This document shows positions 16,332 to 24,401 of a stretch of 26,396 nt of DNA, piece by piece. Both the position numbers and the translations under genes were made by a program. The first letter of the stretch is position 1; each line of letters starts with the position of its first letter. Below the pieces are notes generated by a model, which saw only the letters and a program-made list of their open reading frames with translations, was not told the DNA's origin and did no database searches. Source of the stretch: Ruminococcaceae bacterium UBA1320 (GTDB lineage: Bacteria > Bacillota > Clostridia > Oscillospirales > Ethanoligenentaceae); assembly GCA_002306975.1 (NCBI GenBank), contig DBTI01000076.1, positions 1-26,396 of the forward strand, given 5' to 3'.

Positions 16332-17726
16332 TTATACCTCCAGGCGTTTTATTTCAAGCAGAATGGCGTTTTTTGTGCCATCAGTTACCTTGCAGCGCTC
16401 GCTGACCCCGATTTCCCCTGCCCAGAAGGCACCGTCACCGTCGGCAGCCACAGGGATAAAGGCTCTATCTTCGGGCGGGATCTTTGCCTCATTGAACAAT
16501 TTTTTAAGCGTTTTGGTAACATTTCTGCCGACAGGGCTTATTTTATCTCCCTGCATTTTTGCGCGTATTAATGCGTTATCTCTTATTTTATCACAATCAA
16601 CAGCATTTTTGAAATATTGATTGTTAAATTTTTTAAAATTTTTTAGAGTTGCCTCCGAAATCGTCGAAATAGCCAATTTATACGCACTGTTTTCATACAT
16701 TCCGACCATGAATGGAAATATGAAATCCTGTTTCGATATTAATTGTTCGCTTAATTTTGTAAAGATCAGCTTTCCATGCTCTGCTTTTGCAAAACCGCCG
16801 CCGCGAATTTCTATTTTCCCTGCGCCTTTTCTAATCATGTTAACTATTGCCGCGATATGTTTTTCCTCTTGGGCCATTCCTGCGAAATCCGCCGCAGCGA
16901 TTGAAACGCAACGGCTGAGGATCGCAACCGGGCAGCCGTCCGCCAGCGATGTTATATCATATTCATTTTTCCCGCGCCGCGCGAGCGCAAGCCTTTGTTT
17001 CGCGCATTCCGCAAGGCAGCTTTCATCATCCTCAAGTATCGAAATAAGCCGCGCCGCCGCTTTGTCGAACGCCGGGTTGATTTTGTAAAGCTTCGGAACA
17101 ACATCAAGGCGAATACTGTTGCGCGTATAGTCATGAGAAAAATTAGTGCTGTCGTTTACATATTTTATACCGTTATAATGGCAATATTCCTCCGTGTCGC
17201 TCCTTGTACAGCGAATTAGCGGCCTTATGATGTCGCCGCGCACAGGCGGAATGCCGCAAAGTCCGCGAAGACCTGTGCCGCGAGCAAAATTAATGAGCTG
17301 CGTTTCAATGCTGTCGCTGAGCGTATGCGCTGTCGCTATGGCGGCGTCAAGCTGGGTTGATTTTTCCGCAAAAAAAGAGTAGCGCACATTTCTGCCCGCT
17401 TCTTCAATGGTCTCGCCTGTTCTTTCCGCCCGCGCCTTTACGTCGGCGTGAAGTACAAAAAGCTTCACCTTGTTTGTTTCGCACCAGTCGCGCACAAACT
17501 GCTCGTCGCGATCCGCCTCTCCGCCGCGCAGACCGTGATTGATGTGTGCCGCCAGAACCGTAATTTCTTTTTCTTGACGCAAAGAACACAAAAAACTAAG
17601 CAGAGCCATTGAATCCGCACCGCCCGAAACACCGACAAGCACAGCCTTTCGCCCGTCAAGCATCTTAAAGCGCGCTATTGCCTCGCGCGCCTTCGCTTCA
17701 AGCGCCGGCGCCGTTTCACTGATCAT
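16332..17726 (-). CDS. tilS: tRNA(Ile)-lysidine synthetase TilS
   Basis: TilS attaches lysine to cytidine 34 of the CAU-anticodon tRNA-Ile, changing its reading from AUG to AUA; it is normally essential. The 464-residue product has the N-type ATP pyrophosphatase P-loop SGGADS (34-39), AAHINHGLRGGEADRDE (about 59-75), a typical AHTLSDSIETQLINFARGTGLRGL segment, and a C-terminal substrate-binding domain ending in a TilS-C-like region. The frame extends far upstream, but GGAGAGG 7 nt before ATG 17726 fixes the start. The ATG overlaps the dnaB stop by 11 nt (ATGATCAGTGA), implying translational coupling. Confidence 0.94.
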   Translation of the reverse strand: MISETAPALEAKAREAIARFKMLDGRKAVLVGVSGGADSMALLSFLCSLRQEKEITVLAAHINHGLRGGEADRDEQFVRDWCETNKVKLFVLHADVKARAERTGETIEEAGRNVRYSFFAEKSTQLDAAIATAHTLSDSIETQLINFARGTGLRGLCGIPPVRGDIIRPLIRCTRSDTEEYCHYNGIKYVNDSTNFSHDYTRNSIRLDVVPKLYKINPAFDKAAARLISILEDDESCLAECAKQRLALARRGKNEYDITSLADGCPVAILSRCVSIAAADFAGMAQEEKHIAAIVNMIRKGAGKIEIRGGGFAKAEHGKLIFTKLSEQLISKQDFIFPFMVGMYENSAYKLAISTISEATLKNFKKFNNQYFKNAVDCDKIRDNALIRAKMQGDKISPVGRNVTKTLKKLFNEAKIPPEDRAFIPVAADGDGAFWAGEIGVSERCKVTDGTKNAILLEIKRLEV

Positions 17727-19077
17727 TGCGATACCTCTCCGCCGATGTAAATCTGGTATATGCGCCGTCCCAATGGAGCGGAATTTCACCAACCTCGCCG
17801 TGGCGGTTTTTACCGACAATGCAGGTTGCCTGATTGTGGTTTTCCTCGCTTTGTTCATAATAATCCTCACGATAGAGAAAAAGCACGATATCCGCGTCCT
17901 GCTCGATTGAGCCGGATTCACGCAAATCTGAAAGCATCGGCTTGTGACCTGTACGCGACTCGGTTCCGCGGGAAAGCTGAGAAAGCGTTATAATCGGCAC
18001 ATTGAGGTCTTTTGCCATAATTTTAAGCCCTCTTGTCATTTCCGAAACTTCCTGCACACGGTTTTCGATGCGCCGACCTGAAGACATCAGCTGCAAATAG
18101 TCGATTACAACAAGGTCAAGCCCCTTGACGCGGCGGCATTTTGCTTTGATTTCCGGCACCGTGATGCCCGAGGTGTCGTCAAAATACATCTCGCATTTTG
18201 ACAAAGTGTCGGCGGCCTGAGCCAGCTTTACCCAATCGTTATCGGCAAGCTCGCCGCTTCTCAATTTCATGTTCTCGATAAGGCCTTCGGTCGAAAGCAT
18301 ACGTGAAACGTTCTGCTCTCGTGTCATTTCAAGAGAGAAAAAGGCAACCTTCGCGCCGTTTCTTGCAACATTTTGCGCAATATTGAGCGCAAACGCCGAT
18401 TTACCCATAGCGGGGCGCGCCGCAAGCAGAATGAGATCGGAACGGTTGAGCCCCGTGGTCATCCTGTCAAGCTCCGCGAAACCGGTCGGCAGACCTTGAT
18501 ATTTGCTTTTATCATCGCTGCTTATTTTATGAAGACGGTCATATGCTTCAAGTATTACCTCTTTTATATGCTTTAAACCGTCTGAGGACTTGTCCTGCCT
18601 TATGTCGTAAATTTTTTGCTCAGCCGCGTCCATAATGGCACGGACATCGTCCGTTTCCTCAGCAGCCGCGGAGATGATCTCTTTTGACGCGGAAATAAGG
18701 CTGCGCAGATAATACTTTTCCTGCACGATTTTCGCATAAGCGCCGACATTAGCAACCGACGGCACAATCTCTGCGAGCTGCAGAAGATATGCCTTGCCCC
18801 CGGCCTCGTCATAAACTCCGCCTGTTTTAAGCTCGTCAAGAAGCGTAACTATATCAATGGCGCTGCTCTGGCTGAACATTGACACCATCGCCGTAAATAT
18901 TTCACGGTGCTGCGACAGGTAAAAATACTGCGGTTTAAGGTAATCAAGCACCTGATAGAGGCACTGAGGGTCGATAAGTGTCGAGCCAAGCACCGACTGC
19001 TCGGCTTCAAGGCTGTATGGCAACTTTATGTCCTCAAGGCTCATCGGAGTCGTTAAGCTGTCTTTTTCATAAGGCAT
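17716..19077 (-). CDS. dnaB: Replicative DNA helicase DnaB (DnaC in Bacillus)
   Basis: This is the hexameric 5'-to-3' helicase that drives the replication fork. The 453-residue product has the N-terminal DnaB domain starting PYSLEAEQSVLGSTLID (20-36) and the RecA-like motor with RPAMGKS (221-227), FFSLEM, VVIDYLQLMSS (Walker B) and SQLSRGTESR...LSDLRESGSIEQDAD. No intein or frameshift is present, and length is normal. ATG 19077 follows GGGGG by about 7 nt; an ATG at 19107 lies inside the upstream hairpin and is rejected. The gene follows rplI, as in most Firmicutes, and overlaps tilS. Confidence 0.96.
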   Translation of the reverse strand: MPYEKDSLTTPMSLEDIKLPYSLEAEQSVLGSTLIDPQCLYQVLDYLKPQYFYLSQHREIFTAMVSMFSQSSAIDIVTLLDELKTGGVYDEAGGKAYLLQLAEIVPSVANVGAYAKIVQEKYYLRSLISASKEIISAAAEETDDVRAIMDAAEQKIYDIRQDKSSDGLKHIKEVILEAYDRLHKISSDDKSKYQGLPTGFAELDRMTTGLNRSDLILLAARPAMGKSAFALNIAQNVARNGAKVAFFSLEMTREQNVSRMLSTEGLIENMKLRSGELADNDWVKLAQAADTLSKCEMYFDDTSGITVPEIKAKCRRVKGLDLVVIDYLQLMSSGRRIENRVQEVSEMTRGLKIMAKDLNVPIITLSQLSRGTESRTGHKPMLSDLRESGSIEQDADIVLFLYREDYYEQSEENHNQATCIVGKNRHGEVGEIPLHWDGAYTRFTSAERYRNDQ

Positions 19078-19099
19078 AATGGAACCCCCTGAGATAAAT

Positions 19100-19148
19100 G
19101 CGGGCATATCGCCCGCGTCAAATCAGCCTCCCGCTTTAAGCGGGAGGC
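19100..19148 (-). terminator. Two tandem hairpins between rplI and dnaB
   Basis: GCCTCCCGC (19126-19134) pairs with GCGGGAGGC (19140-19148) just after the rplI stop, and GCGGGC (19100-19105) pairs with GCCCGC (19111-19116). The first is followed on the minus strand only by TGATTTG, so termination is probably partial. It may lower dnaB expression relative to L9. Confidence 0.5.
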
Positions 19149-19154
19149 AATTAA

Positions 19155-19604
19155 TCACTCTTTAGCGCCGACAACCACAAAAAACTTTGATGTAATGCCG
19201 GAGTGCAATTTTGCCTCAACCTGAACCGCACCATATGACTTTATATCGTCCTGCAGGATAATCTTGCGCTTCTCAATGTCAAGATTGTACTGCTCTTTTA
19301 TCGCCTGTGAAATTTCCTTTGAGGTTATCGAGCCGAAAAGCTTTCCGTTGGAGCCGGCCTTGGCAAAAACCTTGACTGTTTTGTCGGAAATCGCATTTGC
19401 CGTATCCTGTGCCATTTGTTTTTCAACTTCTGCGTGGTGTTTTTCTGATTGTTCTCTGTTGCGAAGCTCGTTGAGCGCATTGCTGTCTGCTTCCTTGGCA
19501 AGCCCGCGCGGAATCAGATAGTTTTTTGCATAGCCGTCGGAAACGTTGACGAGATCCCCCGCCTTGCCGGAACCCTTTAAGTCTGATTTAAGTATGACTT
19601 TCAT
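19155..19604 (-). CDS. rplI: 50S ribosomal protein L9
   Basis: L9 binds 23S rRNA near the L1 stalk and helps maintain reading frame. The 149-residue length is standard. It begins MKVILKSDLKGSGKAGDLVNV and has the L9 signature G...VSDGYAKNYLIPRGLA, a long charged connecting helix (about 41-75) and the C-terminal domain with KLFGSIT. GGAGG lies 7 nt before the ATG. It sits between gdpP and dnaB in the usual Firmicute order. Confidence 0.97.
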   Translation of the reverse strand: MKVILKSDLKGSGKAGDLVNVSDGYAKNYLIPRGLAKEADSNALNELRNREQSEKHHAEVEKQMAQDTANAISDKTVKVFAKAGSNGKLFGSITSKEISQAIKEQYNLDIEKRKIILQDDIKSYGAVQVEAKLHSGITSKFFVVVGAKE

Positions 19605-19694
19605 ATGCGTACCTCCATAACCAAATTATATTCGCTGTATCTTTATTTTTATCCATGACGGAATAAAACTCAAGTTTAAAACAACAAACTGCCG

Positions 19695-21704
19695 TCAAAC
19701 CGTTTCGGGAAGATGCTTTGAGTTTTCGGCAAAATATTTATCCATCGCCTCTTTAAGCATAGTTACCGCTTTTTTTGTCGTAACATCCTTAAGCTGCGCG
19801 CCCGCCATTGTAAGGTGACCGCCGCCGCCCATTTTTTCCATAATGAGCTGAACGTTGACGCTCCCCATTGACCTTGCCGAAACACTTACGCCGCCCTCAC
19901 GCGGAAATACGACAAACGACGCCGCGACGCCGGATATTGAAAGCAACTCATCCGCCGCCTGCGGAGCAAGAAACCTCATGACTTGATAATTTTCACTGTC
20001 GCTGACAACAATAGCGCAGCCACAGTAAACTGTCGCTGACGCGACAAGTTTGGCGCGAAGCTTGTAGTCCTCCATGCTGCCGGAAAAAAGCTGCTTGACG
20101 CGCGCTGTGTCGGCGCCTTTGCGGCGAAGATAAGCTGCTGCCTCAAAAGTGCGCACACCTGTGCGAACCGAAAAGTTTCGCGTATCAAGCGTGATGCCCG
20201 CAAGCAAGGCACTCGCCTCAGCCACAGAAACCGATTTGTCTGCAATATACTGCACAAGCTCGGTAACCATTTCCGAGGTTGACGACGCATATGGCTCGTG
20301 ATAGAAAATAACCGCGTTGTCTATGAAATCCACCATTTTTCTGTGGTGGTCGATAACGACTATTGTTTTTGCCGCCTTGTAAAGTTCAGGGTATTCGACG
20401 TAGCTTTTGCGATGTGTGTCGGCAACGATAAGCAGCGTTTTTGGTGTTACGAGGAAGAGCGATTCATCCGGCTCAATAAATGCCTCTTTATAGCCCTCGC
20501 CCTCAAGCTGCTCGATTAGCCTTTTTGCAAGACTTGTTCGCTTTGAAAGAACGATGCGCGCATTGCAGCCGCGTGAAAGCACGGCTTTGTAAAGCCCTGC
20601 AGCGGCACCGACAAAGTCGAGGTCTGTCGCGTTGTGCCCCATGATCAGCACATTGTCGCTGCTGTCGATAAGCTCCGACATTGCCGAAGCGATTATGCGT
20701 GTTTTAACCTTAGTGCGCTTTTCAACCATTTTTGAAACGCCGCCGTAAAACTCGTAGCCGCTGCTGCTGCGCACTGCGGCCTGATCACCGCCGCGGCCAA
20801 GCGACATGTCAAGCGCCTGCCTTGCCATATCCTCGTTTTCGGCAAAGGTCGCGCCGCCGCGGCCGACACCTATGGAAAGTGTGGCAGCCATGAATTCTCC
20901 GACGGTAATCTGCCTTACTTTATCGAGAATATCAAACCGGGTTTCTACAATTTTTTTATAGTGGCGCTCTTCAAAAACAAAAAGATATTTGTCTCGGTCA
21001 GAATGGCGCAAAAATCCGGTGGTCTGTGAAACCCAATTGGTCAAAAGCTTTTCAATCATGCCGACGATTTCGGCTTTTTCGCCTTCTTTGGCATTCTGCA
21101 TCAATTCATCATAGCTGTCAATCATTATTATCGCAATAACCGGCCTGCTCTCGTTAAACTCCGCAGCCGTGTTTTTAAGCTCGGTATTTTCGATGAAGTA
21201 AAGCTGATAGCAGCCGTCTTGACGCACAGAGCCAAAGACAGTGTATTTTTTCATTACCGAAACAGTGGTGCCCGAGGGGGCTATGCTTGTTACGTCAACA
21301 CCGATAGACAGTTTTTGAACCGAATCCTGCGAAAAACCGCGAACGACTGTTTTGAGCGGCGCGCCATAACAGTCGTGCCCCGAGAGCACGTCAGCACGGA
21401 AATGCCCGTTATACCAGATTATTTCACCGTCGTGCGAAACAACAGTCACCGGAAGCGGAAACGTTTCCAGCGCATAGACGTCGGCTGTTCCGAGACTGTG
21501 TGCGGCATCTGTGATGAACTGTTTTATGTCGCGCCCAAATGTTCGTATTTTCAAAATGGCAAAGACTATAACAACCACAGCGGCGGAAAATTCCGCCACT
21601 GAAATCCGCCAATCCCAAAACAAGCTCACGGCGCTGATGGCAACAAGCACACCCGCACCAAGATATAATAGTGTTTTAAAGTTCCACAGCCGTTTATTTC
21701 GCAA
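19695..21704 (-). CDS. gdpP: Cyclic-di-AMP phosphodiesterase GdpP (YybT family)
   Basis: GdpP hydrolyses the second messenger c-di-AMP to pApA, affecting potassium and osmotic homeostasis and wall stress. The 669-residue protein has two N-terminal TM helices (about 12-28 and 36-52), a PAS domain (about 72-165), a degenerate GGDEF domain (about 185-310) and a DHH-DHHA1 catalytic module. Metal ligands are visible in MGHNATDLD (355-363), ADTH (428-431), IDHH (451-454) and LDTRNF, and a GGGGH substrate motif is near the end. The start is TTG at 21704. An in-frame TGA lies 9 nt upstream, no nearby in-frame ATG exists, and the ribosome site (GCGGTGA) is weak. It heads the gdpP-rplI-dnaB cluster behind a palindrome-rich leader. 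Confidence 0.95.
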   Translation of the reverse strand: MRNKRLWNFKTLLYLGAGVLVAISAVSLFWDWRISVAEFSAAVVVIVFAILKIRTFGRDIKQFITDAAHSLGTADVYALETFPLPVTVVSHDGEIIWYNGHFRADVLSGHDCYGAPLKTVVRGFSQDSVQKLSIGVDVTSIAPSGTTVSVMKKYTVFGSVRQDGCYQLYFIENTELKNTAAEFNESRPVIAIIMIDSYDELMQNAKEGEKAEIVGMIEKLLTNWVSQTTGFLRHSDRDKYLFVFEERHYKKIVETRFDILDKVRQITVGEFMAATLSIGVGRGGATFAENEDMARQALDMSLGRGGDQAAVRSSSGYEFYGGVSKMVEKRTKVKTRIIASAMSELIDSSDNVLIMGHNATDLDFVGAAAGLYKAVLSRGCNARIVLSKRTSLAKRLIEQLEGEGYKEAFIEPDESLFLVTPKTLLIVADTHRKSYVEYPELYKAAKTIVVIDHHRKMVDFIDNAVIFYHEPYASSTSEMVTELVQYIADKSVSVAEASALLAGITLDTRNFSVRTGVRTFEAAAYLRRKGADTARVKQLFSGSMEDYKLRAKLVASATVYCGCAIVVSDSENYQVMRFLAPQAADELLSISGVAASFVVFPREGGVSVSARSMGSVNVQLIMEKMGGGGHLTMAGAQLKDVTTKKAVTMLKEAMDKYFAENSKHLPETV

Positions 21705-21746
21705 CGGCGTTCACCGCTTTCCGCAAATAATGACAATCGATTTTTA

Positions 21747-21809
21747 ATATATAACACAATTACATTTTGCGAAATCTTTCTACTGCAGAAGGTAAATTGT
21801 GTTATATAT
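21747..21809. repeat. 15-bp perfect inverted repeat in the gdpP leader
   Basis: ATATATAACACAATT (21747-21761) and its exact complement (21795-21809) flank 33 nt, starting 43 nt upstream of the gdpP start codon. The arm resembles the arm of the repeat at 21877-21938 (ATATAnAnCACAATnA). Confidence 0.8.
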
Positions 21810-21810
21810 A

Positions 21811-21822
21811 GCACGTACGTGC
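21811..21822. repeat. 12-bp perfect palindrome
   Basis: GCACGTACGTGC reads the same on both strands and begins one base after the 15-bp inverted repeat. It could be a protein-binding site or part of a larger folded leader. Confidence 0.7.
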
Positions 21823-21830
21823 GGCGCATT

Positions 21831-21858
21831 GTGCGTTCGCGATAGCGAAATTTCGCAC
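21831..21858. repeat. Nested palindromes, GC-rich
   Basis: GTGCG (21831-21835) and CGCAC (21854-21858) enclose TTCGC-gata-GCGAA (21836-21849). The overlapping GCGAAATTTCGC (21845-21856) is itself a perfect 12-bp palindrome, so two folds compete. Confidence 0.65.
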
Positions 21859-21876
21859 GCGCTTTGGCGTTTAGCC

Positions 21877-21938
21877 CGGTTTACCATATACATCACAATA
21901 ATGTCGTAAATGGTTATTGTGATGTATATGGTAAACCG
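21877..21938. repeat. 25-bp perfect inverted repeat in the gdpP leader
   Basis: The arms 21877-21901 (CGGTTTACC...CACAATAA) and 21914-21938 are exactly complementary around a 12-nt centre. No T tract follows on either strand, so this is not an ordinary terminator. It lies between the predicted gdpP promoter and the gene. Confidence 0.9.
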
Positions 21939-22006
21939 TAACCGAAATAAGAATCGTTTTTTATGCACTGTTTAAAACGCTACTTCCGCATTTTAAATTT
22001 ATTTCT

Positions 22007-22035
22007 ATTATATATTAATTGCGATCATAAAACAA
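22007..22035 (-). promoter_or_regulatory. Predicted promoter of the gdpP operon
   Basis: On the minus strand TTGTTT (22035-22030), a 17-nt spacer and TATAAT (22012-22007) predict a start near 22000. The transcript leader would be about 295 nt and contain all the palindromes at 21747-21938. Confidence 0.6.
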
Positions 22036-22039
22036 CAGT

Positions 22040-22108
22040 AAAAAAGGGGTTGCCGCAAAATTACGGGTGCACAAAAGCTCGCCCGCATTTTTTGCAACAA
22101 CCCCTTTT
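22040..22108 (-). terminator. Intrinsic terminator of the RNase J gene
   Basis: Arms 22042-22060 and 22090-22108 (AAAAGGGGTTG..GCAAAA) pair over 19 positions with two mismatches around a 29-nt loop. On the minus strand the stem ends in a run of six T (22045-22040), 20 nt after the gene's stop. Confidence 0.8.
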
Positions 22109-22118
22109 ATCTGTCAAG

Positions 22119-22130
22119 TTATAGCAATTA
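22119..22130. repeat. Half-site of the TATAGCAATTA repeat at the RNase J stop codon
   Basis: TTATAGCAATTA matches the end sequence of copies A and B exactly (11-12 nt) and includes the RNase J stop codon (22128-22130). No second half is found nearby, so it may be a remnant or coincidence. Confidence 0.4.
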
Positions 22131-24056
22131 AATTTCCATGATAACAGGCAATATCATCGGGCTGCGTTTCGTTTTTTCATATAAAAGCTTCGATAGGGCG
22201 TCTTTTACACGGGTTTTGATTGTTCCCCATTCGGTAACGCCCGCCGCTGCGCATTCATCAAGCACATCGTGAGCCACCTTGCGGGTTTCGTCCATTAATG
22301 GTTCCGACTCGCGGACATAAACAAACCCGCGGGAAACAATATCCGGCCCCGAAACTAGCGATCCGTTGCTGCCGTCGATTGTCGCCACAACAACAATAAG
22401 CCCGTCTTGCGCAAGATGCTTGCGGTCACGCAGAACAATGCTGCCCACATCGCCAACACCGAGCCCGTCGACCAAAACTCTGCCCGACGGCACTGTGCCG
22501 ACAACCTTGCAGGAGTTTGGCAAAAGCTCAATTACCTTGCCGATTTCAGTGATTAAGATATTTTTGGTGTCTATGCCCATACTCTGGGCAAGCTTTGCGC
22601 CCTTACGCAGATGCTTCTGCTCGCCGTGAACAGGAATAAAATATTTCGGACGGGTAAGCCCGATCATTATTTTAAGTTCCTCCTGGCAGGCGTGACCTGA
22701 AGCGTGAACCTCGGCAAGAGACTCGTAAACAACCTCTGCGCCAAGCTTCAACAACTCATTCACCATTTTTGAAACGGTTTTTTCGTTGCCGGGGATGGGG
22801 CTTGCCGAAATGATTATAAAATCGTTTTGACCGACTTCTATTCTGTTGTGGTCGGAAAAAGCCATGCGATAAAGAGCGGACATCGCCTCACCCTGACTGC
22901 CTGTTGTTATGATGACCATTTTTTCCGGCGGGTAACGGTTTATCACATCAAGATCAACAACAAGCCCTTCGGGAATATCAAGGTAGCCAAGCTCGTTGGC
23001 AATGTTGCAAACATTAACCATGCTGCGCCCCGAAATTGCCACATGCCTGCCGTAGTATGCGGCGGCGTTGACGATCTGCTGCACACGATGAACATTTGAG
23101 GCAAATGTGGCGATTATAATACGCTTGTTCTGTGCGCGCTGGAACAGCCCGTCAAACGATTCGCCGACTTTCCGTTCCGACATGGTGTATCCCGGGCGCT
23201 CCGCATTTGTGGAATCCATCAAAAGCGCAAGCACACCGTTTTTGCCAAGCTCACCGAAACGCGCAAGGTCAATCATCTCACCGAGAATAGGTGTGCAGTC
23301 AATTTTAAAGTCACCTGTCTGAATAATCAGACCGGCGGGGGTTGTTATTGCAAGAGCGAATGAGCCTGCAATTGAGTGGGTCACATTTATAAATTCAACC
23401 GACATGCATCCAAGGTTGATTTTATCACCCGGTGCTACGACATTCAGCTTTACTTTTCCGAGAAGGCCATGCTCTTTAAGCTTGCCCTCAAGTATACCAA
23501 GAGTCAGCTTGGAACCATAAACCGGCATATTTACGTTTTTGAGTACATATGGCAGCCCGCCTATGTGATCCTCATGACCGTGAGTGAGTACAACACCTCT
23601 GACGCGGTCACGGTTTTTTTCAAGCCATGTTACGTCAGGAATCACAAGGTCTATGCCAAGCATCTCGTCGTCGGGAAACGCAAGACCGCAGTCTACGACG
23701 AAAATATCATCGCCGCATTCATAAGCTGTCATATTTTTGCCGATCTCGTCAAGACCGCCAAGTGGAATGATATGCACCGGAACTACCGGTTTATTCACCG
23801 GCTTGCGCGAGCGTGAAGGCTTGCGCTGAGTTGTGTGCGGCTTGTTAATAGCCGCAACCTGATTTACCGGTGCTGCCGCCTGATTTATGGGCGCTGCCGG
23901 CTTGATGGTGTTGTTATGGATTGCAGCGACCTGGTTAGCGGCATTCTGAGGTCTGGCGCCAGCTAATACCGGTGGCTTTAAATGAGTGCGTGGCTGCTTT
24001 TGCGCGGGCTTCGACGCCGGCGTAATCGGCACTGATGCCGGAGTATTGTTTGTCAC
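22128..24056 (-). CDS. rnj: Ribonuclease J with extended N-terminus
   Basis: RNase J is a beta-CASP metallo-beta-lactamase ribonuclease with endonuclease and 5'-to-3' exonuclease activity, used in mRNA decay and rRNA maturation in Firmicutes. The 642-residue product has the MBL core beginning near residue 93 (VHIIPLGGLDEIGKNM), the zinc motif HGHEDH (159-164), QTGDFKID, the beta-CASP domain with ASGHA and PVHGEQKHL, and the C-terminal domain. Typical length is about 555, so about 90 N-terminal residues are extra. They are rich in Pro, Ala, Asn and Thr with quasi-repeats (NQVAAI twice) and a basic end (QRKPSRSRKP). The GTG start at 24056 follows GGAGGG by 6 nt, so the extension appears genuine. 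RNase J1 and J2 cannot be distinguished here. Confidence 0.94.
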   Translation of the reverse strand: MTNNTPASVPITPASKPAQKQPRTHLKPPVLAGARPQNAANQVAAIHNNTIKPAAPINQAAAPVNQVAAINKPHTTQRKPSRSRKPVNKPVVPVHIIPLGGLDEIGKNMTAYECGDDIFVVDCGLAFPDDEMLGIDLVIPDVTWLEKNRDRVRGVVLTHGHEDHIGGLPYVLKNVNMPVYGSKLTLGILEGKLKEHGLLGKVKLNVVAPGDKINLGCMSVEFINVTHSIAGSFALAITTPAGLIIQTGDFKIDCTPILGEMIDLARFGELGKNGVLALLMDSTNAERPGYTMSERKVGESFDGLFQRAQNKRIIIATFASNVHRVQQIVNAAAYYGRHVAISGRSMVNVCNIANELGYLDIPEGLVVDLDVINRYPPEKMVIITTGSQGEAMSALYRMAFSDHNRIEVGQNDFIIISASPIPGNEKTVSKMVNELLKLGAEVVYESLAEVHASGHACQEELKIMIGLTRPKYFIPVHGEQKHLRKGAKLAQSMGIDTKNILITEIGKVIELLPNSCKVVGTVPSGRVLVDGLGVGDVGSIVLRDRKHLAQDGLIVVVATIDGSNGSLVSGPDIVSRGFVYVRESEPLMDETRKVAHDVLDECAAAGVTEWGTIKTRVKDALSKLLYEKTKRSPMILPVIMEI

Positions 24057-24079
24057 ATTATACCCTCCAATTTTTTTTG

Positions 24080-24104
24080 GTATCCGCTGATTCCAAGCAG
24101 ATAC
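24080..24104 (-). promoter_or_regulatory. Hairpin in the RNase J leader
   Basis: GTATCCGCT (24080-24088) pairs with AGCAGATAC (24096-24104), nine pairs including one G-U wobble on the minus strand, with a 7-nt loop. It ends about 14 nt before the GGAGGG ribosome site and could affect initiation or mRNA stability. Confidence 0.45.
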
Positions 24105-24261
24105 AAATGTTTATATAAGCCGTGCAGCAGTCGGATCCTGCTCACCGCTTTACTTCATAAATAACTCAATTATTGCTGTTTAGGAAATTTTTTATGCAAA
24201 AATCTAAATTCAACGATAATAATCTTCTCTTTTAATTTCCCTAAAATTAAATATTAACGAT

Positions 24262-24362
24262 TTACAGCATTTTTAAAAAAACAAGAATTGCCTTTGTTTC
24301 CCCCACATCAAACTGGAAGAAACACTTTCTGAGTATCCTTTTTAAAAATGTAATTGTTGTAA
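24262..24362. repeat. Small inverted-repeat element, copy C (degenerate)
   Basis: The right end CCTTTTTAAAAATGTAATTG (24338-24357), continuing TTGTAA to 24362, closely matches copy A (CCTTCTTAAAAATATAATTG then CTATAA). The left end TTACAGCATTTTTAAAAAAA resembles TATAGCAATTAAAAAAA, and an interior GAATTGCCTTTGTTTC parallels copy A. The ends no longer pair perfectly. Confidence 0.55.
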
Positions 24363-24401
24363 TACAAAAAAATTAGGCAAGACTCGAAAAACCGGCCTTT
24401 A

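Noticed and set aside
17727..17921. A 65-residue N-terminal extension of TilS
   Set aside because: It is the out-of-frame complement of the dnaB coding end; the ribosome site and the family's N-terminus fix the start at 17726.
21740..22000. A known c-di-AMP (ydaO/yuaA) riboswitch before gdpP
   Set aside because: The leader is structured, but I do not see the conserved ydaO-type sequence blocks; the stems are simple perfect inverted repeats.
24057..24260. SRP RNA or tRNA-like element upstream of RNase J (GCAG...CTGC segment near 24125)
   Set aside because: Only short pairing is present; there is no conserved SRP loop and no tRNA T-loop or CCA-type end.
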